NCBI GenBank assembly: GCA_965242905.1
Contig: CBDETM010000002.1
Coordinates: 5,456,001-5,520,000 of the forward strand
DNA length: 64,000 bases
Origin: Bin5 sp965242905
Lineage (GTDB): Bacteria; Chloroflexota; Anaerolineae; Caldilineales; Caldilineaceae
Direction of reading: 5' to 3'
In this document: one piece after another, positions 44,793 through 52,667 of the stretch
Layout of the letters: every line of letters begins with the position of its first letter
Position numbering within the stretch: the stretch's first letter is position 1
The notes under the pieces: model-generated
What the model was told of the DNA's origin: nothing
Seen by the model: the letters and a program-made list of their open reading frames with translations, nothing else
The model's database searches: none
Made by a program: the position numbers and the translations under genes

Positions 44793-45674
44793 TCATTGTT
44801 TCGGCCCTCTGCAGACAAATGCTCCCATGCGAACAGGTGAGCGCAGTTCTCCTCTCCTAAGAATAACTTCCCTGGCCTGTTGATACACGAGGACCGGCAG
44901 TTGCCTTTTCTTGCCGGACTCGATATCGGCCCGTTCGAGCAGGTTGCGGTAGCGGCCTATTGTTTTATAGCTCGACAGGAAATCTTCCGCAGTGGCGTAG
45001 CGTACTTCATCCTCAAAGTAGACCTGATCAACGTCTGCGAAACCCTCGCCAAGAGATTTGCCCCCGTTCTCCATGGAAAAGGGCGACCGGGCCTCGGTTT
45101 CGTAGGCGATACCGAGTTCGTCGAGGGCGGCATAGTGGAACTCAAGTACGGGTACGCTGATGTCGTCGCTATTGGTTGTTGCTAGGAGCCAGCCATCCTT
45201 GTTCACGACCCGTGCCAATTCGCGTACGCCGTCGGGAATGTGCGGTAGATGGTAGAGCACGTGGTTGGCCATCGCGCCTGTGAAGTGGCCAGGGGGGAAG
45301 GGCAGGGCCTGAATGTCGGCGGTAACGAATTTGGGACGGTGCCGCCGTTGTTTCGCTTCGGCGGCAGCGGTTTCCAGCATTCCCAGCGAGCTATCGGCAC
45401 AGGTTATTCCGGTCGAATCCACTCCGAACTCTTCGATGAGAGGCCAGGTGAATCTCCCCCAGCCACACCCGGCGTCCAAGATGGTCGCGCTGGCCTCAGC
45501 CGGGACGAGTCCGAGGGCCCAGGACTCCAGCCTCCTACCGGATACCATGGTCGTCCCGACGTGTTTGGCCTTGAGATGTTCGCCGCGGCCATAGTAGGGA
45601 AACAGGGCACCGGGCGCCAGACCTGCGGCTTCATTCTGCTGGCAATTGCCGGATACGCCGGTGACAGGACTCAT
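44793..45674 (-). CDS. SAM-dependent methyltransferase, copy 2
   Basis: Class I methyltransferase, about 293 residues, with SAM motif LDAGCGWGRFTWP, an acidic ribose-binding site in ITCADSSLGML and motif DIQALPFPPGHFTGAMANHVLYHL. The ATG at 45674 forms an ATGA overlap with the stop of the upstream methyltransferase, so it is translationally coupled. Acceptor unknown. Confidence 0.87.
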   Translation of the reverse strand: MSPVTGVSGNCQQNEAAGLAPGALFPYYGRGEHLKAKHVGTTMVSGRRLESWALGLVPAEASATILDAGCGWGRFTWPLIEEFGVDSTGITCADSSLGMLETAAAEAKQRRHRPKFVTADIQALPFPPGHFTGAMANHVLYHLPHIPDGVRELARVVNKDGWLLATTNSDDISVPVLEFHYAALDELGIAYETEARSPFSMENGGKSLGEGFADVDQVYFEDEVRYATAEDFLSSYKTIGRYRNLLERADIESGKKRQLPVLVYQQAREVILRRGELRSPVRMGAFVCRGPKQ

Positions 45675-46354
45675 CTGCAGCATACAAAGGTACCGAATTC
45701 GCCGTAGACAGAAGCGGCGAAACTGCGGGAACCGGAGTTTTGACGGCCACTGTCAGAAGGGGAACTGCCAGGGGTGGAAAAGCCGCAAGCGTGCAGCATT
45801 TCTTCGTGCTCCTCTACGCTGTAACGGCTTGGATGCGGGCTTTTGGCGTCGTAGAGGAGGTCGCCGTAGGCCAGAATTCCGCCTTCGCGCAGGAGACTAC
45901 GCGCCTGTTGCAAGACCTGTTTCTGTTGCGCAAGATCGCCCAGGTCATGTAGGGCCTGGATTGATACGACGGCGTCGACTTTGCCGGCCCATCCCATTTC
46001 GACGAGTGGTGCGGTCCAGTCATCGCTTACGAGGTTGGCGCGGCGAAAGTGCATCGACCTGGCGTTGCCCTTTTCTTGCGGAGATTCGTCGAGCCGTCGA
46101 AGAGCGAAATCGAGCAGGTGGGGCGAGAGATCGAAGCCGCAGTAGCGAAGGCCTGACAGCTGCGCTTTGAGGAGTTCAGCCAGAAAGCCGGCTCCGCAGG
46201 CCAGTTCAACGACCCGCGGCGTGCCGGCTGAGGCGGCGCTGATCTGGCTGGTAATCCAAGCGGCTACTTCCCTCCGTTGCGGGCGCTCTCGATTGAGGCG
46301 CGCTTCCCAGCTGCGCACTTCGGAGTCGGTTCGAACGTCGGCTGATCGAATCAT
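45671..46354 (-). CDS. SAM-dependent methyltransferase, copy 1
   Basis: Class I methyltransferase of 227 residues with VVELACGAGFLAELL (motif I), YCGFDLSPHLL and VDAVVSIQALHDL. It starts at an ATG whose upstream context overlaps the 3-prime end of the hydrolase gene by 149 nt in another frame. Ends in an ATGA overlap with the next methyltransferase. Acceptor unknown; the pair and the MOSC gene suggest a small-molecule modification pathway (inference). Confidence 0.85.
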   Translation of the reverse strand: MIRSADVRTDSEVRSWEARLNRERPQRREVAAWITSQISAASAGTPRVVELACGAGFLAELLKAQLSGLRYCGFDLSPHLLDFALRRLDESPQEKGNARSMHFRRANLVSDDWTAPLVEMGWAGKVDAVVSIQALHDLGDLAQQKQVLQQARSLLREGGILAYGDLLYDAKSPHPSRYSVEEHEEMLHACGFSTPGSSPSDSGRQNSGSRSFAASVYGEFGTFVCCR

Positions 46355-47342
46355 TAGCTCTCTCTAAGGCTGCCTGCGATTCAGTCTCAATTGTCATTGC
46401 GACCCATTCGCCAATCTCTCTGTGCGCCTGCTTTGCTTCGGGCACCCAAGGATAGAATGCGTGGAAGGCGTGCCACATTCCCATCCAGATCTTGGCGGTA
46501 ACTTCAACACCGGCTGCTCTTGCTCTAGCCTCCAATCGGGTTGAATCGTCGCGCAGGATTTCATCATTTCCGGCGTGAATCAGAATAGGGGGGAGTCCCT
46601 TCAGATCAGCATAAAGCGGCGAAACAAGTGGATGATCAGCCGGGACGCTCCCACGGTATCTATTCGCTACAATTGGAATGCCGGCAGGACGCAGCCACGG
46701 ATCTTTTCGGGCGAGAGAGTGTACACTGTGTCCGGTGCCCAACAGATCGGTCCAGGGAGATAGGAGAACTGCGCCGGCCGGCATCGGCAGCCCTTCATCC
46801 CGCAAAGTTTGTAAGAGCGCCAAGGCGAGTCCTCCGCCAGACGATTCTCCTCCAACAATTATGCGGTCGGGCGAGTAGCCCTGAGCCAGAAGAAACCTGT
46901 ACGAGGCGCGGGCGTCCAGAAGGCCGGCAGGAAACCGGTGTTCCGGGGCAAGGCGGTATTCAGGAAGTAAGGTACGGCAGCGGGAAGCCTTGGCAATATG
47001 TGAGACGAAGCCGCGATGGGACTGGCAGGAGCCGATGAAGTAGCCGCCTCCGTGCAGATAGAGGAAGGCTGTGTCGGACCGCGTATCTTGTAGATCGATC
47101 CATTCGGAGGGCACGTCGAATGCGTCGACGGGTGATGCCAACATCCCGTCTGCCATGGGTAGAAGCCGTTGCCCGCGACGGTCCAAGGTTTCACGCTGGT
47201 CAGGGATAGGGCGGTCGAGAGGGAGGCGGCTGTTGCGAGCGCGAAAATAGAGTTTAAAGATCTGGCTGCGGATGCTTGGCATAGTTTGGATTGGCTGTTC
47301 TTTCCGGGTTTGCCGACGTGGATTTGTCCTAGAGATTACCAC
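46206..47342 (-). CDS. Alpha/beta hydrolase (HSL-type carboxylesterase), C-terminus likely extended by frameshift
   Basis: Esterase/lipase fold of the hormone-sensitive lipase group: oxyanion motif HGGG (97-100), nucleophile Ser167 in GESSG, Asp260 in HAGNDEIL and His291 in MWHAF. A GTG at 47342 with AAGGTGA nearby is the likely start; an ATG 20 codons in is an alternative. The family normally ends about 25 residues after the His; here about 50 more residues, of low-quality composition, run into the next gene. Losing one GA from the GAGAGAG run (about 46360) would restore a stop as TAATG over the next ATG, so a small indel is suspected. Confidence 0.85.
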   Translation of the reverse strand: MVISRTNPRRQTRKEQPIQTMPSIRSQIFKLYFRARNSRLPLDRPIPDQRETLDRRGQRLLPMADGMLASPVDAFDVPSEWIDLQDTRSDTAFLYLHGGGYFIGSCQSHRGFVSHIAKASRCRTLLPEYRLAPEHRFPAGLLDARASYRFLLAQGYSPDRIIVGGESSGGGLALALLQTLRDEGLPMPAGAVLLSPWTDLLGTGHSVHSLARKDPWLRPAGIPIVANRYRGSVPADHPLVSPLYADLKGLPPILIHAGNDEILRDDSTRLEARARAAGVEVTAKIWMGMWHAFHAFYPWVPEAKQAHREIGEWVAMTIETESQAALERANDSISRRSNRLRSAQLGSAPQSRAPATEGSSRLDYQPDQRRLSRHAAGR

Positions 47343-47420
47343 GAAATGTCACCTTGCAAAAGCCACGGCCTTACGGTAGCGTAACCCCAGCAAAAATCTA
47401 TGGAAGGGAGGTAAATTTCG

Positions 47421-48407
47421 ATGGAGTACAGAGGGTTGGGTAGACGGGATGACATTCAGGTGTCGCCGATTGCGCTGGGGTGCTGGCCGTTTACGGGCGG
47501 CGAGTTCTGGGGCAAACAGGAGGATGACGACTCGATAGCGGCGGTCCACGCGGCTCTGGACGCGGGCATTAACTTCTTCGACACAGCGGAAGGATATGTT
47601 CACTCTGAGGAGGTGCTGGGCCGCGGACTGAAGGGTAGGCGCGACAGGGCAGTCATTGCAACCAAAGTGAGCGCGGGCAACCTGGTTCCGGAGGCATTGA
47701 ATGAAGCTTGCGAACGCAGCCTGCGGGCGCTTCAAACAGACTATATCGACCTGTACCAGATTCACTGGCCGAACTGGGAGGTGCCGCTTGCGGAAACGGT
47801 CGGCGCGCTCGACGCGCTACAGGATACAGGGAAGATCAGGTCATACGGTGTGTGCAATTTTGCCCAGCAGGACCTGTCTGAAATGATCGCGACGGGAAGG
47901 TGTGTTTCGGACCAGATGCCTTACAGTCTCGTGTGGCGTGTCATTGAGAGGTCGGTTCTGCCACTTTGTCGAGAAAACGGGATCGGCGTCATCTGCTATA
48001 GTCCGCTGGCGCAGGGCGTTCTTACGGGACGCTATGCCAGCGCTGACGACGTACCCGAAGGGCTGGCGCGAACGCGCCACTATTCCAGCGAGCGAAGATT
48101 CTCGGAGCACGGCGAGCCCGGTCTTGAGGAGGAGCTATTTGCGGCAGTCGCGGAAATCCGCAATATAGCAGAGGGTCTTGGCGAAGCAATGGCAGCGGTG
48201 TGTCTGGCTTGGGCGCGGCAGCAGACTGGCATCACATCCTTGCTGGTTGGGGCACGGAATGCCGAGGAGGTGCGGCGGAACCTGCCTTCGCTAGGGTTGA
48301 CGCTGGACGAGGCGGTCTTGAATCAGCTGTCTTCGGCGACCGAGCCTGTCAAGGAGGCGCTTGGAGACAATCTTGATATGTGGCAGGTCCCTGCGCGCAT
48401 GAGGTGA
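47421..48407 (+). CDS. Aldo/keto reductase
   Basis: NADPH-dependent oxidoreductase with a TIM barrel. In 328 residues the catalytic tetrad is Asp54 (NFFDTAEGY), Tyr59, Lys82 (IATKV) and His115 (YQIHWPN). GGAGGTAAATTTCG precedes the ATG. Oriented away from the hydrolase gene, with 78 nt between the two starts. Reduces or oxidises aldehydes or sugars; substrate not assigned. Confidence 0.92.
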   Translation: MEYRGLGRRDDIQVSPIALGCWPFTGGEFWGKQEDDDSIAAVHAALDAGINFFDTAEGYVHSEEVLGRGLKGRRDRAVIATKVSAGNLVPEALNEACERSLRALQTDYIDLYQIHWPNWEVPLAETVGALDALQDTGKIRSYGVCNFAQQDLSEMIATGRCVSDQMPYSLVWRVIERSVLPLCRENGIGVICYSPLAQGVLTGRYASADDVPEGLARTRHYSSERRFSEHGEPGLEEELFAAVAEIRNIAEGLGEAMAAVCLAWARQQTGITSLLVGARNAEEVRRNLPSLGLTLDEAVLNQLSSATEPVKEALGDNLDMWQVPARMR

Positions 48408-48417
48408 ACCGGAGCGG

Positions 48418-49254
48418 TTACTTCTGCGGCGTTCGCTCCATCACCTCGTGGGGCCAGACGATTTCGCGTCGAGCAGGCGTAAGCCGTTCAAGCAGATCCG
48501 GAGACGGCCGGTAGCCGAATCTGAAGATGCCCCAGGACGGTCCGTAACGGTAGACGACAACCCGGCGGTCGCCCCGGACCGAGCGGCGGGCAGAGCCGTG
48601 GCAGATCGTATCCACGAATAAGAGGGCGTCGCCCGCGTCCATGTAGATTTCCTCTGCGCCGATGATGGCGTCGGCCGAACCGCCCAGTCCGATGCTGTGG
48701 GCGTCGTATTCGGGTGGTGGAAAGTTGGACTTGTGGCTGCCGGGGATCACCATAGTGCCACCGTCGCCAGGCCCGATATCGGTGAGGGCAACGAGAACAT
48801 TCACCTGGCCGTTCATGAAGTGTCCGTTGTGAAACCTGAACTGGTTGCGTTTGCTGATGTGATGCCCCCCTGAGTGGATGCCGATGGCCTCGCCGGGGCC
48901 GCGCAGGTTGGCAAAGTTTTCATCGATAAACAGAGGCCCGTGGTGAAAGTCGAACGAGCCTTCCCCTCCCACAAAGTATTTGACCTTTTCGAGCCAGGAC
49001 GGATGATCGATCAGGTTCTCGAATCCGGGACCGGCTTCATAGATCTGCTGCAGGTTGAGGCCGTCGGCGCTTCCGTACTGGTGGCCGTGAACGTATCCCG
49101 CCCACTGTCCTACCTCCAGAGGCAGGACGGCGTCGATCTCGGCATTGCAGTCGGCGATCTCTTGTTCGGTGAGGGCGTTCTTGACCAGAAGGTATCCTCG
49201 CAGATCAAAGAGAAAGATATCGATTTCGCTTGGTTTCTGCGGTTCGGCGCTCAT
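48418..49254 (-). CDS. Phytanoyl-CoA dioxygenase family protein, copy 2
   Basis: 278-residue Fe(II)/2-oxoglutarate oxygenase with an N-terminal FLFDLRGYLLVKNALTEQEI, GGHHISKRNQFRFHNG, the family stretch MVIPGSHKSNFPPPEYD and the distal CHGSARRSVRGDRRVVVYRYGPSW supplying His and Arg. It shares the N-terminal (RGYLLV/RGYLVV) and PGSHK segments with copy 1 at 37838-38587 but is clearly diverged. Convergent with the aldo/keto reductase gene. Confidence 0.87.
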   Translation of the reverse strand: MSAEPQKPSEIDIFLFDLRGYLLVKNALTEQEIADCNAEIDAVLPLEVGQWAGYVHGHQYGSADGLNLQQIYEAGPGFENLIDHPSWLEKVKYFVGGEGSFDFHHGPLFIDENFANLRGPGEAIGIHSGGHHISKRNQFRFHNGHFMNGQVNVLVALTDIGPGDGGTMVIPGSHKSNFPPPEYDAHSIGLGGSADAIIGAEEIYMDAGDALLFVDTICHGSARRSVRGDRRVVVYRYGPSWGIFRFGYRPSPDLLERLTPARREIVWPHEVMERTPQK

Positions 49255-49430
49255 TATTTCTCCTGTTTAGCGATTTGGCCATTTTGGCCGATTCTTTGGG
49301 TAGGCTACAATGCAGCGCACATTGCGCCAGGATTGTGAATTACCCAGTTCACCTTTGCTGGTGGCAATCCCGTGCATTATACAATACGGTGGGCGGACAG
49401 GATACCAGGAGGCAGTTCCACAGAACAATT

Positions 49431-50081
49431 ATGGCTCTCTCACCCGATCATCTCGTATATGCCGCGCCGGATCTTGAGGAGGCGGTAGGAGACCTGGCTG
49501 AGCGCTTCGGTGTACGCCCTTCTGCCGGAGGCAAACATCCCAATGGAACGCACAATGCGCTGCTGGCCCTGAGCGGCTCCTGTTATCTGGAGATCATTGC
49601 GCCGGACCCGGAGCAATCACACCAGCAGGGGGAGCGGCCGTTGGCCTTCGGATTGGACTGGCTTAAGATTCCCCGGTTGGTGACATGGGCTGTACTGGCC
49701 CCCTCATTGGAAGAGGTAGCGAGCGCTTCGCAGGCCGCAGGTTATGATCCTGGCGTGGTAGTAGAGGGGGCGCGCGTTCGTCCGGACGGTGCGCGGTTGA
49801 GCTGGCGTACGACCAAACGACCGGAGACCCAGGAAGGGTGGCCACCGCCAGGCGATGGGATTGTGCCGTTTCTGATCGAGTGGGGAGAGGAAACTCCGCA
49901 CCCATCTACGACTTCAGCGCAGGGTGTGCGGCTACTCGAACTTTCTCTGTTCCATCCCCGGCCTGCCGAGGTGCAGCCGATGTTGTCGGCGCTTCACATC
50001 GACATTCTGGTGTCCGCCGGCGATGCACCGGAGATGCGGGCAAGGCTAGAGACGCCTCTCGGTATCGTTACTCTGGAGTAG
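49431..50081 (+). CDS. VOC/glyoxalase-like domain protein
   Basis: About 216 residues with an opening DHLVYAAPDLEEAVGDLAER characteristic of vicinal-oxygen-chelate proteins (the glyoxalase-like domain 3 group), a second half with RLLELSLFHPRPAEVQ, and the metal-ligand-like His in DHLVY and Glu in YLEIIAP. Start at 49431; AGGAGG lies a distant 18 nt upstream. Function (isomerase, dioxygenase or resistance) cannot be decided. Confidence 0.8.
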   Translation: MALSPDHLVYAAPDLEEAVGDLAERFGVRPSAGGKHPNGTHNALLALSGSCYLEIIAPDPEQSHQQGERPLAFGLDWLKIPRLVTWAVLAPSLEEVASASQAAGYDPGVVVEGARVRPDGARLSWRTTKRPETQEGWPPPGDGIVPFLIEWGEETPHPSTTSAQGVRLLELSLFHPRPAEVQPMLSALHIDILVSAGDAPEMRARLETPLGIVTLE

Positions 50082-50691
50082 TGAAGGCTGGACGTATCTC
50101 AGTTCCGACCTTTGGCTTTGCGCAGTTTGGCAGTTCTGTTTGGCCTGACCAGGCGCCTTCTCCGATTTTCTGCCAGGGCCTGGGCAGGGGCCAGCGTCTC
50201 GGCGCCGCGAACGACAATGGCTGGCTGATAGAGACTCGTTTCCAAGGAATGTCCAAACGCCTGACAGTCTGACCAATTCTTTTCCATTCCCCTGCCTGAT
50301 TGTCCCCCAGGTGCAAAGGCAGTCCCCGCCTGACACAGACTGCTCTACCCGATTCTTGGTCCCCCATATCTCCCGGTGGGAGTGTTGGTATTCCCATGGA
50401 GAGGCGCGCCTGGCAGACGCGCTTTGCGAAGACTCGCGATTTGGAGACCCTTGCAGAGACTCCTGCGGGACATAGCGCGTCGTGGTTTGCAGCTCACGGC
50501 CTAGCTTCCGGCCGGTGAACCGTGCTGCGTTATTGCTGTGATCGCTGTTCTTGTCAGGATGGGGCGGGCTGCAGATGTGGTCTTAAATCTGATCCGTAAG
50601 GAAGTGTATGCTAAGGGTCAGGGGACGAATCGTTGGAAAAGTGCCGGATGCAAATGCGGCATTTGGAGATTGTAAAAGGAGAAACTCTGTC
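50082..50691. other. Intergenic region without recognisable features
   Basis: Short open frames here carry no protein signatures or ribosome sites. No palindromic repeat of the families described elsewhere was seen. Confidence 0.4.
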
Positions 50692-51102
50692 GTGAACAAG
50701 ATTATGGGAAACTTCTTAAAGGTTTTGGCCGTTGTGGTCTGGGTCCAATTCCTGGCCATCCTATTCTACGACCCTGCTCAGGAAGGCGTTGGGTTTCAGA
50801 TTTGGTCTGTTCTCGACCCTCTGATGGTTATTGCGATACTCATCACCATTTGGGTTGCTTTGCGCCGGAAGACAGAGAGTGACAGTCTGGCAGAGGAAGG
50901 CCTGTCCCGGGAATACATCGAAGCGAACATCGCACTTTACGGGGGTGTGGCATTGCTTGCCGCGCTCCTGTGGAACTGGATTGGATCGCGATGGTCGTAC
51001 CCACTGGTGAGCTTTCAGTGGTTGTGGATCCTTATCGACCTCACGCTCCCGCTTCTCTTGTTCTCGGCAGGCAGGCGTCTCACCAGAACCGAAGCGTTGT
51101 GA
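50692..51102 (+). CDS. Small membrane protein of unknown function, tandem copy 1
   Basis: 136 residues from a GTG at 50692 with an excellent AAGGAGAA ribosome site; a longer frame from 50608 is not needed. About four hydrophobic segments: an N-terminal helix (LKVLAVVVWVQFLAILFYDP), one near DPLMVIAILITIWVAL followed by a charged cytoplasmic loop (RRKTESDSLAEE), then LYGGVALLAALLWNWIGSR and LQWLW-like IDLTLPLLLFSAGR helices. No known domain was recognised. The next gene is an obvious paralog with the same GTG/ribosome-site arrangement. Confidence 0.75.
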   Translation: MNKIMGNFLKVLAVVVWVQFLAILFYDPAQEGVGFQIWSVLDPLMVIAILITIWVALRRKTESDSLAEEGLSREYIEANIALYGGVALLAALLWNWIGSRWSYPLVSFQWLWILIDLTLPLLLFSAGRRLTRTEAL

Positions 51103-51232
51103 AAGGAAACTGAAGGGGATTCTGCACTCTCAGGTCAGGGAGGACTGTGACGAGATGGCGAGAACCGGAGGGGAACCGGGAATGCGAAACGGACACTCAG
51201 TAAAATGTCCGTGATAGAGGAGGGATTTCGTC

Positions 51233-51655
51233 GTGAAGAGAATTGTGGGAATCGCCATGCAGGTTTTCGCCGTTGTGTTCTGGATCCAGTTTGTCGCCAT
51301 TCAGTTGTACGACCCGATGTCCGAGGGATTCGGCGCGCTGGTCTGGACAATCTTTGATCCATTTGTCGCTGCTGGCACGCTCATTACCATCTATGTTGGA
51401 TTCAGGAGAAAACTGGATGTCGACAATTCCCAGGTTGGTGGCCTAACAAAGGAGTACTTCGAGGCGAATTTAACGCTGTACGGGGGAATCATCCTTATTC
51501 ACGCCCTGCTGTGGAACTGGATCGGTTCGCGTTTGCTCGAACCAGAGATGAGTCTCCAATGGCTGTGGATATTTATCGACATCTCTGTTCCTTTGCTCCT
51601 CTTTCCTGTGGGCCGGCATCTTGCCAAGAGTGTCACTGCGGAACAGTCTGCATAG
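51233..51655 (+). CDS. Small membrane protein of unknown function, tandem copy 2
   Basis: 140 residues from a GTG at 51233 with GGAGGG upstream. Same plan as copy 1: N-terminal helix with WIQFVAIQLYDP, a second helix (DPFVAAGTLITIYVG), a short charged loop, then LYGGIILIHALLWNWIGSR and QWLWIFIDISVPLLLFPVGR. The segments LYGG, LLWNWIGSR, QWLWI and PLLLF-xx-GR are shared and define a family I do not recognise. A terminator-like hairpin follows at 51729-51760. Confidence 0.75.
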   Translation: MKRIVGIAMQVFAVVFWIQFVAIQLYDPMSEGFGALVWTIFDPFVAAGTLITIYVGFRRKLDVDNSQVGGLTKEYFEANLTLYGGIILIHALLWNWIGSRLLEPEMSLQWLWIFIDISVPLLLFPVGRHLAKSVTAEQSA

Positions 51656-51728
51656 GCAAGACTTTGCGGCTGCTGTGTCTTGTCGCGTCATACCCACTGA
51701 TCGGTTTTAACCATACTTCACCTTGCCC

Positions 51729-51760
51729 AGGCAGGCTCCACGGTAGTGGGCCTGCCTTTA
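51729..51760 (+). terminator. Terminator candidate after the small membrane gene pair
   Basis: AGGCAGGC, a bulged T, CCAC (51729-51741) pairs with GTGG, G, CCTGCCT (51746-51757) around GGTA, about 12 bp, followed by TTTAA. A weak T-tract lowers confidence. Confidence 0.5.
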
Positions 51761-52555
51761 AGCACCAACTCTATAGAGAGACTGAAAGTCCCGTCCATCC
51801 AGTTCTCAGTTTTGGGTATTCTCGGTCGTGCTGACATCGGCCAATATTCGTCGACGTTTGCCTGACCTGGAAGATGCAGGCATTCGCCAGAATAGCAACT
51901 GCCTTGGCTGGCTCGCGTAGGCACACTGAGGCAAAGGACATTTGAAGCGCCAACGTTTCATTTGCAGTATGTCCGAGTAGATTGCCTATGGTCCGGGGCA
52001 CAGTTTTTCGTTTCACTTTTTTCAATGGCAACAACTGAGCCATTTGTTGTGTGTGTTCTGTCTCGGCGGAATGTACCGTCAGTGTTTCGGTAGCGAGCTC
52101 GCAATGGTCATTGCGGTGAATTTTGGGAATATATGGGAGTTGCCTCGCCTGACTTGCCTGCGCTGGCACATACTCGGAATCTGCCGGGACGCGGGGTTGG
52201 GGGGGAAGCTCGGCGGCCGCGGGACGACAAGGTGAAATTAGCCACACACTCTATGCGGCGCGGACAGGAGAGGGGGCGTTGCGGGGGCGGAGCCCCCGCA
52301 CAAGGGAGGGCCGAATAGGCCCGACCGCCCAAAAATGAGAAGAGAGAGTAAAGAGGAGTGAGGAGAGAGAAACACCTTTCGTCTAGTCGGGCGTCGCGCA
52401 CTGAATAAGACTTAGTAGACGCATTCATTGTTCACTTGCCCAAGATGGCCAGATTCCTGGCGGATCAGAACCGCTCATCAGCATTGGGCGCGTCCATTTG
52501 GCATGAATGCTTACTTTCCAGCCGGGACTTTTGTGATTATTGTATAGTCATGGGG
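51761..52555. other. Intergenic region before the pyruvate oxidoreductase operon
   Basis: No gene. Contains composite repeat B copy 3 at 52265-52330; the rest shows nothing recognisable. Confidence 0.5.
52265..52330 (+). repeat. Composite palindromic repeat B, copy 3 (core only)
   Basis: Core GGAGAGGGGGCGTTG, hairpin GCGGGGGC/GCCCCCGC, ACAAGGGAGGGCCGAATAGG then CCCGACCGCCCA, without the upstream TCACCAAT part or the TCAGTAG tail of copies 1 and 2. Confidence 0.8.
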
Positions 52556-52585
52556 TTGATCCCAAGGGCTGATCTGTGGTACAAT
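52556..52585 (+). promoter_or_regulatory. Promoter candidate for the pyruvate:ferredoxin oxidoreductase operon
   Basis: TTGATC (52556-52561), an 18-nt spacer and TACAAT (52580-52585), about 80 nt before the start codon. Confidence 0.6.
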
Positions 52586-52667
52586 ACTCGAAATGGACGG
52601 GTTAGGCTGCTGCAGTTCTTGAATCCGCCCCTATTTTGCACGCCAATTTGGCATCAGGAGGATGACC

